Below, piece after piece: positions 50,504-59,737 of a DNA stretch of 64,000 nt (its first letter is position 1; each line of letters begins with the position of its first letter). Source of the DNA: Streptomyces cadmiisoli. GTDB taxonomy: Bacteria > Actinomycetota > Actinomycetes > Streptomycetales > Streptomycetaceae. Where the stretch lies: assembly GCF_003261055.1 (NCBI RefSeq), contig NZ_CP030073.1, positions 6,014,001-6,078,000 on the forward strand, written 5' to 3'. The position numbers and the translations under genes are program-made. A model generated the notes under the pieces. It made no database searches, had not been told where the DNA came from, and was given only the letters and a program-made list of their open reading frames with translations.

Positions 50504-50790
50504 CCGTTGCTGATCCCCTCGGTCGTCGTGAGCCGGCCTGCGACCGTCGCCCCATGACGGTGCGACGGTCTCCCTCCAAGACAACGCGCAACGGTTCCCG
50601 TTCGCGCGGTGTGGAACGGGTCACGGCCGTACAAGCGTCCTGCCGGGTGAATGGCGGGAGTTTCCCGGCACCGGGACCGACGGTACGTCACACTCCTTGC
50701 GCCGTCGCACGGTAGCCTCGCCATCAGCGGGGCTGCCTGGTCACCACCGCCAGCCCCAGCGCATCCTGCCCGCTCTGCACGGAGGTCCCG

Positions 50791-51285
50791 GTGACGACAC
50801 GTGGAGTTCTGTACGTGCACTCCGCGCCGCGCGCGCTGTGCCCGCATGTCGAGTGGGCCGTCGCCGGGGTGCTGGGCATTCGGGTGAACCTCGACTGGAT
50901 CCGGCAGCCCGCCGCTCCCGGCACCTGGCGCTCGGAGTTCTCCTGGAAGGCCGAGCCCGGCACCGCGTCCAAGCTGGCGTCCGCGCTGCGCGGCTGGCAG
51001 ATGCTGCGCTTCGAGGTCACCGCGGAGCCCTGCCCCAGCGCCGAGGGCGAGCGCTACAGCTGCACACCCGACCTGGGCATCTTCCACGCCGTCACCGGCA
51101 TCCACGGCGACATCCTGATCCCCGAGGACCGGCTGCGCGCCGCCCTGGTCCGCGCCCAGCGCGGCGAGACGGACCTGGAGGCCGAGATCGCCAAGCTCCT
51201 CGGCAAGCCGTGGGACGACGAGCTGGAGCCGTTCCGGTACGCCGGCGAGGGAGCCCCGGTCCGCTGGCTGCACCAGGTCGTCTGA
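50791..51285 (+). CDS. DUF3145 protein
   Basis: 164 residues from GTG 50791 (GGAGGTCCC upstream). The sequence TTRGVLYVHSAPRALCPHVEWAV, then RVNLDWIRQPAAPGTWR and GETDLEAEIAKLLGKPWDDELEPFR is the DUF3145 family, actinomycete-specific and usually next to the fatty-acid synthase cluster. No catalytic motif is recognised. Convergent with fabF. Confidence 0.88.
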   Translation: MTTRGVLYVHSAPRALCPHVEWAVAGVLGIRVNLDWIRQPAAPGTWRSEFSWKAEPGTASKLASALRGWQMLRFEVTAEPCPSAEGERYSCTPDLGIFHAVTGIHGDILIPEDRLRAALVRAQRGETDLEAEIAKLLGKPWDDELEPFRYAGEGAPVRWLHQVV

Positions 51286-51360
51286 AAGGCCCCCAGGGGC
51301 GCGGGGAACCCCGCGCCTGGCCACGCGGCGGCCGCCCCCGGCACAGCACGCACCACGAAC

Positions 51361-51401
51361 GTCGACGGCCCGGACCCCCACGAGGGGTCCGGGCCGTCGA
51401 C
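51361..51401. terminator. Strong terminator between DUF3145 gene and fabF
   Basis: GTCGACGGCCCGGACCCC (51361-51378) and GGGGTCCGGGCCGTCGAC (51384-51401) form a perfect 18-bp stem with a 5-nt loop, located 12 bp beyond the fabF stop on its strand. It serves the fab operon and probably the convergent gene too. Confidence 0.9.
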
Positions 51402-51413
51402 GTACAGCGGGAA

Positions 51414-52685
51414 TCAGGCCGTCCGGAACGCCAGCACCACGTTGTGGCCACCGAATCCGAACGAGTCGTTGAGGGCGGCGATACGGCCGTCCACCGGCAG
51501 CTTCCGGGCCTCGCCGCGCACCACGTCGGCGTTGGCCTCGGCCTCCGGGTCGAGGTTCTCCACGTTGATCGTCGGTGGAGCCACCCGGTGGTACAGGGCG
51601 AGCACCGTCGCGACGGTCTCGACGCCGCCCGCGCCACCCAGCAGGTGACCGGTCATCGACTTGGTGGCCGACACGGCGATGTGGTCGGTGTCGTCACCGA
51701 ACACCTTGCGCAGCGCCTTCAGCTCGGCGATGTCACCGGCCGGCGTCGACGTCGCGTGCGCGTTGACGTGCACGACCTCGGCCGGGTCCAGGCCCGTGCG
51801 GTCCAGCAGGTTCTGCAGGGCCTGGGCGATGCCGCGCCCCTCCGGCTCGGGCTGCACGATGTCGTGGCTGTCCGCGGAGATGCCCTGGCCGACCGCCTCC
51901 GCGTAGACGCGCGCACCGCGTCGCTCGGCGTGCTCGGCGGACTCCAGGACGACCACGCCGGCACCCTCACCGAGGACGAAGCCGTCGCGGGCCACGTCGT
52001 ACGGCCGCGAGGCGCCCTGCGGGTCGTCGTTGTTCTTGGACATCGCCATCATGTTGCCGAACGCGGCGATCGGCAGCGGGTGGATCGCCGCTTCCGTGCC
52101 ACCCGCGACGACGACGTCGGCGCGGCCGGAACGAATCATCTCGATGGCGTAACCGATGGCCTCCGCACCCGAGGCGCACGCGGAGACCGGGGTGTGCACG
52201 CCGGCCCGGGCGCCCACGGCCAGTCCCACGTTCGCGGACGGGCTGTTCGGCATCAGCATCGGGACGGTGTGCGGGGAGACGCGGCGGACGCCCTTCTCCT
52301 TGAGCACGTCGTACTGGTCGAGCATGGTCGTCACGCCACCGATGCCGGAGGCGATGACCGCACCGAGCCGGTCCGGGTCGACAGTGCTGTCGTCGCCGGC
52401 CTTGGCGGTGAAACCGGCGTCGGCCCACGCCTCCTGAGCGGCGATCAGCGCGAACTGCGCCGAGCGGTCCAGACGGCGGGCCTGCGGCCGGGGAATGGAC
52501 TCGGACGGCTCCACCGCGACCGGCGCGGCGATACGGACCGCCTGGTCGGCGGCCCACTCCTGCTCCAGGGGCTTGACGCCGGAACGTCCGGCGACCAGGC
52601 CCTCCCAGGTAGAGGCTGCGTCGCCACCCAGCGGTGTGATTGCGCCGATACCGGTGACGACCACGGTGCGATTGGTCGAGCTCAC
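51414..52685 (-). CDS. fabF: Beta-ketoacyl-ACP synthase II
   Basis: 423 residues from GTG 52685 with GGAGAAAG upstream. The thiolase triad is Cys170 (VSACASGAEA), His310 (VHVNAHATSTPAGD) and His347 (MTGHLLGG), plus Lys342. Elongates acyl-ACP with malonyl-ACP in type II fatty acid synthesis. It is the last gene of the fab operon, and the terminator follows. Confidence 0.97.
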   Translation of the reverse strand: MSSTNRTVVVTGIGAITPLGGDAASTWEGLVAGRSGVKPLEQEWAADQAVRIAAPVAVEPSESIPRPQARRLDRSAQFALIAAQEAWADAGFTAKAGDDSTVDPDRLGAVIASGIGGVTTMLDQYDVLKEKGVRRVSPHTVPMLMPNSPSANVGLAVGARAGVHTPVSACASGAEAIGYAIEMIRSGRADVVVAGGTEAAIHPLPIAAFGNMMAMSKNNDDPQGASRPYDVARDGFVLGEGAGVVVLESAEHAERRGARVYAEAVGQGISADSHDIVQPEPEGRGIAQALQNLLDRTGLDPAEVVHVNAHATSTPAGDIAELKALRKVFGDDTDHIAVSATKSMTGHLLGGAGGVETVATVLALYHRVAPPTINVENLDPEAEANADVVRGEARKLPVDGRIAALNDSFGFGGHNVVLAFRTA

Positions 52686-52770
52686 GGGAATTCTTTCTCC
52701 AACGGATACGAGGATTCAGCGGCGCCACCGCCGGGTGGCGGGGCCGGCAGCCCCCGGCCTAAGGGTTGGC

Positions 52771-53019
52771 TCAGGCCTGGTGCTGAAGGATGTAGTTGGT
52801 CGCGTCGCCCACGGTCTTGAGGTTCTTGACGTCGTCGTCCGGGATCTTGACGTCGAAGCGCTCTTCAGCGGCGACGACGACCTCGACCATGGACAGCGAG
52901 TCGACGTCCAGGTCGTCGGTGAAGGACTTGTCCAGCTGGACGTCCTCAACCGGGATGCCGGCGATCTCGTTCACGATCTCCGCGAGACCGGCGACGATCT
53001 CTTCCTGAGTGGCGGCCAT
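52771..53019 (-). CDS. acpP: Acyl carrier protein
   Basis: 82 residues. The phosphopantetheine attachment Ser41 is in LDVDSLSMVE; the helix is acidic throughout as expected. Carries the growing acyl chain for the adjacent FabD, FabH and FabF. Start ATG 53019 has GGAG upstream. Confidence 0.97.
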   Translation of the reverse strand: MAATQEEIVAGLAEIVNEIAGIPVEDVQLDKSFTDDLDVDSLSMVEVVVAAEERFDVKIPDDDVKNLKTVGDATNYILQHQA

Positions 53020-53123
53020 GTCAGGCGCTCCTTCGTAGATGTTCCAGAGGGTTTGGCGTCCGCCGCGTGAGCGGCAGGGTGGTGCTGCGCCCGCACCGGA
53101 TCGCATGATCCGGCACGGAGTGC

Positions 53124-54125
53124 CTAGGGGAGGGTAACGACCGTGGCGGCGTAAACGAGACCCGCCCCGAAACCGATGACGAGCGCGGTGTCGCCGCTCT
53201 TCGCCTCGCCGGTCGCCAGGAGCCGCTCCATCGCGAGCGGGATCGAGGCGGCCGAGGTGTTGCCGGTGGTGCGCACGTCACGGGCGACCGTGACGCTCTC
53301 CGGCAGCTTGAGAGTCTTCACCATCGAGTCGATGATCCGCTCATTGGCCTGATGCGGGATGAAGACGTCCAGTTCTTCCGGTGAAAGCCCGGAGGCGTCC
53401 AGCGCCTCCTTGGCGACCTTCGCCATCTCGAACACGGCCCAGCGGAAGACCGCCTGGCCCTCCTGCGTGATCGCAGGGAATCGCTCGACCTCGCCGGACC
53501 GGTAGTCGGTCCACGGCACGGTCTGCTTGATGGTCTCGGACTTGTCGCCCTCGGAGCCCCAGACCGTGGGGCCGATCCCGGGCTCGTCCGACGGGCCGAC
53601 GACGACCGCGCCGGCGCCGTCACCGAACAGGAAGGCCGTCGCGCGGTCCTCCAGGTCGGTCAGGTCGCTGAGCCGCTCCACGCCGATGACCAGGACGTAC
53701 TCGGCGGAGCCCTCGACGACCATGCCCTTGGCGAGGGTCAGACCGTAGCCGAAGCCCGCGCAGCCGGCCGAGATGTCGAACGCGGCGGCCTTGGCCGTGC
53801 CCAGCTTGTCGGCGATCTCGGTGGCCACGGCCGGGGTCTGCTTGAAGTGGGTCACGGTCGAGACGATCACCGCGCCGATCTGCTCGGCGGTGATCCCGGC
53901 GTCGGCGATCGCCTTGCCGGAGGCCTCGACCGACATCGCGGCGACGGTCTCCTCGTCGCCCGCCCAGTGCCGGGTCTCGATGCCGGAACGCGAGCGGATC
54001 CACTCGTCGGACGAGTCGATCTTCTCCAGGATCACCTCGTTCGGCACGACTCGGGTGGGACGGTAACCGCCCACGCCGAGGATGCGCGCGTACGGGGCAC
54101 CCTTGCTGGGCTTGATCTTCGGCAT
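53124..54125 (-). CDS. fabH: Beta-ketoacyl-ACP synthase III
   Basis: 333 residues from ATG 54125. The active site is Cys122 (ISAGCAGFGYGL), His258 (IPHQANERI) and Asn289 (TTGNTSAAS). It condenses acetyl-, isobutyryl- or methylbutyryl-CoA with malonyl-ACP to start straight and branched fatty acids. Lies between fabD and acpP. Confidence 0.97.
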   Translation of the reverse strand: MPKIKPSKGAPYARILGVGGYRPTRVVPNEVILEKIDSSDEWIRSRSGIETRHWAGDEETVAAMSVEASGKAIADAGITAEQIGAVIVSTVTHFKQTPAVATEIADKLGTAKAAAFDISAGCAGFGYGLTLAKGMVVEGSAEYVLVIGVERLSDLTDLEDRATAFLFGDGAGAVVVGPSDEPGIGPTVWGSEGDKSETIKQTVPWTDYRSGEVERFPAITQEGQAVFRWAVFEMAKVAKEALDASGLSPEELDVFIPHQANERIIDSMVKTLKLPESVTVARDVRTTGNTSAASIPLAMERLLATGEAKSGDTALVIGFGAGLVYAATVVTLP

Positions 54126-54148
54126 TCGGTCGGGCTCCTTAGGGAGGC

Positions 54149-55090
54149 TCAGGAGTGCTCTGCGGCGAGCTCGCGGGCCGCGTCGAGGTCGTCGGGGGTC
54201 TTCAGGGCCAGCGTCTTGACGCCGGGCAGGGCACGCTTGGCGAGGCCGGTGAGCGTACCGCCGGGGCAGACCTCGATCAGCGCGGTGACACCGAGCTCCT
54301 GGAAGGTCTCCATGCACAGGTCCCAGCGGACCGGGTTGGCGACCTGGCCGACCAGCCGCTCCAGGACCTCGGCACCGGTGGCGACCGCCTGCCCGTCCTT
54401 GTTCGAGACGTAGGTGACCTTGGGGTCGGCCGGGGTGAGCGCCCTGGCGGCCTCCGCCAGCGTGTCGACCGCGGGCGCCATGTGGTGGGTGTGGAACGCG
54501 CCGGCCACCTTCAGCGGGACGACCTTGCGGACGCCCTCGGGCTTGTCCTCGTTCAGCGCGGCGAGCTGCTCCAGCGTGCCCGCGGCCACGATCTGACCCG
54601 CACCGTTGACGTTCGCCGGGGTCAGGCCCAGCTTCTCCAGGTGCGCGACGGACACCTCCGGGTCACCGCCGAGCAGCGCGGACATCCCGGTCGCGGTGAC
54701 GGCGGCGGCCCCGGCCATGGCCTGGCCGCGCCGGCGCACGAGGGTCAGCGCGGCGGTGTCGTCGAGGATGCCGGCGAACGCGGCGGCGGTGATCTCGCCG
54801 ACGCTGTGGCCGGCCACCACGGACGGGGCGCCGGCCGCGTCGACGGCGAGCGGGTGGGCACCCAGTGCCGTGGCCGAGAGGATCCCGGCGGCGACGAGCA
54901 GCGGCTGCGCCACGGCGGTGTCACGGATCTCGTCCGCGTCGGCCTTCGTGCCGTAGTGGGTGAGGTCCAGTCCGACGGCGTCCGACCACGCGGCGACGCG
55001 TTCGGCGGCACCGGGCAGTTCGAGCCAGGGGGTCAGGAAGCCGGGCGTCTGGGCGCCCTGGCCGGGAGCGACGAGTACGAGCACTCTCAC
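54149..55090 (-). CDS. fabD: Malonyl-CoA:ACP transacylase
   Basis: 313 residues from GTG 55090; a second GTG at 55084 would also be in frame. Nucleophile Ser96 is in GHSVGE, the catalytic His200 in GAFHTHHM, and the QGAQ motif is near the N-terminus. It loads malonyl groups on AcpP. First enzyme gene of the operon, following fasR and its candidate operator. Confidence 0.97.
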   Translation of the reverse strand: MRVLVLVAPGQGAQTPGFLTPWLELPGAAERVAAWSDAVGLDLTHYGTKADADEIRDTAVAQPLLVAAGILSATALGAHPLAVDAAGAPSVVAGHSVGEITAAAFAGILDDTAALTLVRRRGQAMAGAAAVTATGMSALLGGDPEVSVAHLEKLGLTPANVNGAGQIVAAGTLEQLAALNEDKPEGVRKVVPLKVAGAFHTHHMAPAVDTLAEAARALTPADPKVTYVSNKDGQAVATGAEVLERLVGQVANPVRWDLCMETFQELGVTALIEVCPGGTLTGLAKRALPGVKTLALKTPDDLDAARELAAEHS

Positions 55091-55150
55091 ACTCTCTCTT
55101 GGGGACGGGCACGGCCGCCCGTGGGGACAAGGACGAAGAACACGGAGGGG

Positions 55151-55171
55151 TTTTGTGGGCCCCCGACAAAA
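55151..55171. promoter_or_regulatory. Candidate FasR operator upstream of fabD
   Basis: TTTTGT (55151-55156), a 9-bp spacer and ACAAAA (55166-55171) form a perfect 6-bp inverted repeat in the otherwise G+C-rich fasR-fabD gap, about 60-80 bp before the fabD start. In S. coelicolor FasR activates fabD-fabH-acpP-fabF from the fabD promoter; that this repeat is the site is my inference. Confidence 0.5.
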
Positions 55172-55173
55172 GC

Positions 55174-56379
55174 CTAGGGTTGGGTGTCCCCATCGGCCAG
55201 ACGCCCCAGAATCAGCGCGATGCGCAGCGTGAACGCGGACCGCACATCGGAGGGCGACCAGCCGGTGACGTCAGTCACACGTCGAAGCCGGTAGCGCACG
55301 GTGTTGGGATGCACGAACAGCATCCGGGCGGCCCCTTCGAGGCTGCTCGCCTGTTCCAGATAGACGCTGAGCGTCTCCAGCAGCGCCGAGCCGGCTTCCT
55401 CCAGCGGTCTGTAGATCTCCTCCACCAGTTGCTCACGCGCACCGGGGTCCCCGGCCATCGCGCGCTCCGGAAGCAGATCGTCCGCCAGTACCGGCCGCGG
55501 TGCGTCCTGCCAGGCGGAACACGCCTTGAGCCCGGCGGCGGCGGCCTGCGCGGACCGGGTCGCGGCCAGCAGGTCGGGCACGATCGGCCCGGCGACGACG
55601 GGACCCGCGGCGAACGGCCCGATCAGCGACCTGGCGACGGCGAGCGGATTGTCGCTGCCTCCCGCGATCACCACCAGCCGGTCCCCGAGCACACCCGTCA
55701 GCACCTGGAGCTTGGCGTGCCGTGCCGCCCGCCGGATGGCCTCCACGGTCAGCTCGGAGTCACCCTCGGGCGCGGTGCCCAGCACCACGCACACATGCTC
55801 GGGCGCGTTCCAGCCGAGCGCGGCGGCCCGTGACACGGCGCCCTCGTCGGCCTCGCCGCTGAGCACGGCGTTCACGACCAGGGACTCCAGCCGGGCGTCC
55901 CACGCCCCGCGTGCCTCGGCGGCCTGGGCGTAGACCTGGGCGGTGGCGAAGGCGATCTCCCGCGCGTACACCAGCAGCGCCTCCCGCAGGATCGACTCGT
56001 CGCCGGGGGCGGCGACCTCGTCGATCGCGCTCTCCATGACCTCGATCGTGGTGCGCACCATCTCGACGGTCTGCCGCAGCGTGATGGCCCTGGTCAGCTC
56101 GCGGGGCGCGGTGCCGAAGACATCGGTGGAGATGGCCTGCGGGGCGTCGGGGCGGCGGAACCACTCGGTGAACGCGGCGATACCGGCCTGAGCGACGAGC
56201 CCGATCCAGGAGCGGTTCTCCGGTGGCATGGCCCGGTACCAGGACAGCGTCTCGTCCATCCGCGCGATGGCCTGGGCGGCGAGACTGCCGGAGGACTTCT
56301 CCAGCCGCTTCAGGGTCGCGGCGTGCGGGTGCACGCCGAGGGCGGCGGCGTCGGTGTGACTGGCTTCGGGTTCGGGCAC
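55174..56379 (-). CDS. fasR: PucR-type activator of fatty acid synthesis genes
   Basis: 401 residues from GTG 56379. A helical N-terminal sensor and a GGDEF-like middle part precede the C-terminal PucR HTH (AARMLFVHPNTVRYRLRRVTDVTG, about 356-379). Its position directly upstream of fabD is that of FasR, the activator of the fabDHPF operon in Streptomyces, which responds to long-chain acyl-CoA. It has a paralogous architecture to the PucR protein at 11770. Confidence 0.92.
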   Translation of the reverse strand: MPEPEASHTDAAALGVHPHAATLKRLEKSSGSLAAQAIARMDETLSWYRAMPPENRSWIGLVAQAGIAAFTEWFRRPDAPQAISTDVFGTAPRELTRAITLRQTVEMVRTTIEVMESAIDEVAAPGDESILREALLVYAREIAFATAQVYAQAAEARGAWDARLESLVVNAVLSGEADEGAVSRAAALGWNAPEHVCVVLGTAPEGDSELTVEAIRRAARHAKLQVLTGVLGDRLVVIAGGSDNPLAVARSLIGPFAAGPVVAGPIVPDLLAATRSAQAAAAGLKACSAWQDAPRPVLADDLLPERAMAGDPGAREQLVEEIYRPLEEAGSALLETLSVYLEQASSLEGAARMLFVHPNTVRYRLRRVTDVTGWSPSDVRSAFTLRIALILGRLADGDTQP

Positions 56380-56449
56380 GGGGACAAGACTGCCTCATCC
56401 GGACGCCTGTGCGCGCCGCCGGGTCGGGGGTGACGTCTACGGTGGGTGC

Positions 56450-57103
56450 GTGATGGACGTACGGCGCGCTGACGAGCGCTATCGCGGAGGCGACCCGGAG
56501 GCCGGGATCGAGTCGCGTCACGCCTTCTCCTTCGGGCCGCACTACGACCCCGGCAACCTCCGTTTCGGCGCGCTGATCGCCTGCAACGAGGAGCGGCTCG
56601 CCCCCGGCGCCGGCTTCGGTGAGCATCCGCACAGCCACACCGAGATCGTCACCTGGGTCGCCGAGGGCGAGCTGACCCACCGCGACCCGGCGGGCCACGA
56701 GACGGTCGTCCGCCCCGGCGACGTGCAGCGGCTCAGTTCGGCGTCCGGCGTCCGGCACGTCGAGCGCAACGGCAGCGAGACCACGCTGACCTTCGTGCAG
56801 ATGTGGCTGGCCCCGCTGTCCCCGGGCGGCGACCCGGCGTACGAGATCGTGCGCGGCATCGCCGACGCGACGCCCTACGCGGTTCCGGAGGCGGGCGCGA
56901 TGCTGCACGTCCGCCGGCTCGGTCCGGGCGAGCGGACCGCGGTCCCGGACGCCCGGTACGTCTACGTCCATGTGGTCCGCGGCGAAGTCGCCCTGGACGG
57001 CGAGCCGCTGGGGTCGGGCGACGCGGCCCGCGTCACGGACGCCGACGGCTTGGAGGCGGTGGGCGTCACGGCGGCCGAGCTGCTGCTCTGGGAGATGGCC
57101 TAG
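56450..57103 (+). CDS. Pirin-family cupin protein
   Basis: 217 residues from GTG 56450 (ATG 56453 is also possible). The N-terminal cupin carries HPHSHTE with His59, His61 and Glu65, and RHVERN with His103 and Glu105, the pirin metal set. A shorter C-terminal cupin follows (VRGEVALDGEPLGSGDAARV). Bacterial pirins act as quercetinases or redox regulators; substrate not inferred. Divergent from fasR, 70 bp apart. Confidence 0.9.
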   Translation: MMDVRRADERYRGGDPEAGIESRHAFSFGPHYDPGNLRFGALIACNEERLAPGAGFGEHPHSHTEIVTWVAEGELTHRDPAGHETVVRPGDVQRLSSASGVRHVERNGSETTLTFVQMWLAPLSPGGDPAYEIVRGIADATPYAVPEAGAMLHVRRLGPGERTAVPDARYVYVHVVRGEVALDGEPLGSGDAARVTDADGLEAVGVTAAELLLWEMA

Positions 57104-57260
57104 GCCCGGGGCGCCACGGGGCGCGTCCGGCACCGCGTGCCGTCGCCCGCGCGGCGGCTCTCGGCCGCTGACGCGTGCACGGCGTCGCGTGGTGGCCGGA
57201 ACCGCCGGTCGGAGCCCGGCGTCGCCCGTCCGCCGTCCCGCGCCGGTGCGGCGGGCGGTG

Positions 57261-58082
57261 TCAGCCGCGCACCTCTGCGAGCACCCCGTCCGTGAACACC
57301 GGCCACGCCTCGACCGCCCACGCCCCGAACGCACGGTCGCTCAGCGCCACGCACGACACCCCCGCGTCGGGATCGACCCACAGGAACGTCCCCGACTGCC
57401 CGAAGTGCCCGAACGTGCGCGGTGACGACGAACCGCCAGTCCAGTGCGGCGACTTCGCGCCCCGGATCTCGAAGCCGAGCCCCCAGTCGTTCGGACTCTG
57501 GTGCCCGTAGCCCGGGAGCACCCCCTTCGTGCCCGGGTACTGCACGGTCGTCGCCGAGGCCACCGTCCGCGCGTCCAGCAGGCGCGGCGCCTGCACCTCC
57601 GCGGCGAACCGCAGCAGGTCGTCCACCGTCGACACCCCGTCCTTCGCCGGGGACCCGTCCAGCGAGGTGGACGCCATGCCCAGCGGCTCCAGCACCGCCT
57701 GCCGCAGGTACTCCGCGAAGGGAATGTCGGTCGCCTTGGCCACATGGTCCCCGAGCTGCTCGAACCCGGCGTTGGAGTACAGCCGCCGCTGCCCGGGTGC
57801 GGCCGTCACCCGGTGCTCGTCGAAGGCCAGCCCGGAGGTGTGCGCGAGCAGATGGCGGACCGTCGAGCCGGGCGGCCCGGCCGGTTCGTCGAGGTCGACC
57901 GCCCCTTCCTCGTACGCGACGAGCACGGCGTACGCGGCGAGCGGCTTGGTGACCGAGGCCAGCGCGAACCGCTGTCCGGCCGGGCCGTGCCGGCCCAGGA
58001 CCGTGCCGTCGGACCGTACGACACCCGCCGCGGCGGAGGGCACGGGCCAGTTCTCGATCGACGCCAGGCTGTTCAAGGACAT
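57261..58082 (-). CDS. Serine hydrolase of the beta-lactamase class C type
   Basis: 273 residues from ATG 58082. SxxK is SVTK (Ser43-Lys46) in FALASVTKPL, YSN is in RLYSNAGF, and a C-terminal FGHFGQSGTFLW segment replaces KTG. No signal peptide. An esterase or peptidase-like cytoplasmic role is likelier than resistance. Paralogue of the enzyme at 39470 but about 110 residues shorter. Confidence 0.88.
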   Translation of the reverse strand: MSLNSLASIENWPVPSAAAGVVRSDGTVLGRHGPAGQRFALASVTKPLAAYAVLVAYEEGAVDLDEPAGPPGSTVRHLLAHTSGLAFDEHRVTAAPGQRRLYSNAGFEQLGDHVAKATDIPFAEYLRQAVLEPLGMASTSLDGSPAKDGVSTVDDLLRFAAEVQAPRLLDARTVASATTVQYPGTKGVLPGYGHQSPNDWGLGFEIRGAKSPHWTGGSSSPRTFGHFGQSGTFLWVDPDAGVSCVALSDRAFGAWAVEAWPVFTDGVLAEVRG

Positions 58083-58179
58083 GCCGTCGAGCTTAGGCGC
58101 CCCGTTCCGCGGGTCGTCTCCGGGTGCCGCACCGGTCCTGCGGCGGCCACGGTGTCCTGCCGATTTCTTACCTTCCGCG

Positions 58180-58211
58180 CTTGCCTGGAGCGCACTCCAA
58201 GGTCATAGCGT
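58180..58211. promoter_or_regulatory. MerR-type operator/promoter of the MerR-AKR unit
   Basis: CCTGGAG and CTCCAAG form a 7-bp imperfect dyad (58184-58200) with a CGCA centre, between TTGCCT (58181-58186) and TAGCGT (58206-58211). The 19-bp spacing is the long spacing used by MerR-activated promoters. The ribosome site GGAGG precedes the ATG at 58219. Confidence 0.6.
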
Positions 58212-58218
58212 GGAGGTC

Positions 58219-58704
58219 ATGACGGTGATGCAGACCACGGCAGCAGCCACCGAACAAGACCTCACCCGAGGGGACGACTGCTCGGCCCCACCGCGCCGGC
58301 GCCCCCGCCCCGACGGCCAGGACCGGTACACGATCAGCGAGGTCGTCGCCTTCACCGGTCTGTCGGCCCACACCCTGCGCTGGTACGAGCGGATCGGCCT
58401 GATGTCCCACATCGATCGCTCCCACACCGGCCAGCGCCGCTACAGCAACCGCGACCTCGACTGGCTCGACCTCGTCGGCAAGCTGCGGCTGACCGGCATG
58501 CCGGTCGCCGACATGGTCCGCTACGCGGAGCTGGTGCGGGAGGGCGACGACACCTACGGCGAGCGGCGCGCACTGCTGGAGCGGACCCGCCGGGACGTAC
58601 TGACCCGGATCGCGGAACTCCAGGACACGCTCGCCGTGCTCGACCGGAAGATCGGTTTCTACACGGGCGCCGACCACGTCCGGGAAGCGGAGGCGACCCG
58701 ATGA
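58219..58704 (+). CDS. MerR-family transcriptional regulator
   Basis: 161 residues from ATG 58219 with TGGAGG upstream. The MerR HTH is YTISEVVAFTGLSAHTLRWYERIGLM (36-61) followed by the wing GQRRYSNRDLDWL. A coiled-coil dimerisation helix covers 115-150 (ERTRRDVLTRIAELQDTLAVLDRKI). No Cys cluster near the C-terminus, so metal sensing is unlikely; small-molecule or redox control is more probable. ATGA overlap with the aldo/keto reductase. Confidence 0.94.
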   Translation: MTVMQTTAAATEQDLTRGDDCSAPPRRRPRPDGQDRYTISEVVAFTGLSAHTLRWYERIGLMSHIDRSHTGQRRYSNRDLDWLDLVGKLRLTGMPVADMVRYAELVREGDDTYGERRALLERTRRDVLTRIAELQDTLAVLDRKIGFYTGADHVREAEATR

Positions 58705-59717
58705 CCGACAGCAGGATCCCGACGGTACGGCTCGGCGACGGCGGCCCCGTCGTCGGTGTGCAGGGCCTCGGCTGCATGGGCATGAGCTTCGCGTACGGAC
58801 CCACGGACCTGGCGCAGGCCCGGGCGACCCTGGAGCGGGCGCTGGAGCTGGGCGTGACGCTGTACGACACGGCGGACGCCTACGGGGACGGCGACAACGA
58901 ACGGTTCCTGTCGCCGTTCTTCAAGGCGCACCGGGACGAGGTGGTCGTCGCGACCAAGTTCGCCCTGGCGATCCCGCCGGACGAACCGGAGCGGCGGATC
59001 ATCCGCAACGACCCGCCGTACATCCGGCGGGCCGTGGAGGCCAGTCTGCGGCGCCTGGACGTCGAGGTGATCGACCTCTACTACATGCACCGCCGCGACG
59101 TGGACGTGCCGATCGAGGAGACCGTCGGCACCATGGCCGACCTGGTCCGCGAGGGCAAGGTCAAGCACCTCGGGCTGAGCGAGGTCACCGGCGGTGAGCT
59201 GCGGGCCGCGCAGGCCGTGCATCCCGTGGCCGCCGTGCAGTCGGAGTGGTCGCTGTTCAGCCGGGACATCGAGACCGGTGTGGTGCCGGCCGCCCGGGAG
59301 CTGGGCGTGGCCCTGGTGCCGTACTCGCCGCTGGGCCGGGGTTTCCTCACGGGCTCCTTCACCAGCGCGGACAAGGAGCTCACGGCCGACGACTTCCGCC
59401 GCCAGCAGCCGCGCTTCACCGGCGACAACGCCGCGGCCAACGCCGTTCTGCTGGAACCGGTCCGCGCGGTCGCCGAGCGTCATGGCGCGACCCTCGGCCA
59501 GATCGCGCTGGCCTGGGCCCAGCAGCAGGCGGTGGTCCACGGCCTGACCGTGGTGCCGATCCCGGGCACCCGCACTCCGGCCCGCGTCGAGGAGAACGCC
59601 GCCGCCACCCGCATCGTGCTCGGCGACGACGACCTCGCGCTGCTGGAGCCCCTCGCCGCGGAGGTCTCGGGCGACCGCTACGCGGACATGACGTTCACCT
59701 CCGCCGGGCGGGAGTGA
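58701..59717 (+). CDS. Aldo/keto reductase
   Basis: 338 residues. The catalytic tetrad is Asp56 (LYDTADAYG), Tyr61, Lys86 (VATKFAL) and His130 (LYYMHRRD), and the C-terminal IPGTRTPARVEENAAA segment binds the NADPH phosphate. It reduces aldehydes or ketones and is under the coupled MerR regulator. Resembles yeast YcsN/PLR-like AKR13 enzymes. Confidence 0.95.
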   Translation: MTDSRIPTVRLGDGGPVVGVQGLGCMGMSFAYGPTDLAQARATLERALELGVTLYDTADAYGDGDNERFLSPFFKAHRDEVVVATKFALAIPPDEPERRIIRNDPPYIRRAVEASLRRLDVEVIDLYYMHRRDVDVPIEETVGTMADLVREGKVKHLGLSEVTGGELRAAQAVHPVAAVQSEWSLFSRDIETGVVPAARELGVALVPYSPLGRGFLTGSFTSADKELTADDFRRQQPRFTGDNAAANAVLLEPVRAVAERHGATLGQIALAWAQQQAVVHGLTVVPIPGTRTPARVEENAAATRIVLGDDDLALLEPLAAEVSGDRYADMTFTSAGRE

Positions 59718-59737
59718 GCGGCGTCCCCCGCGGCGCG

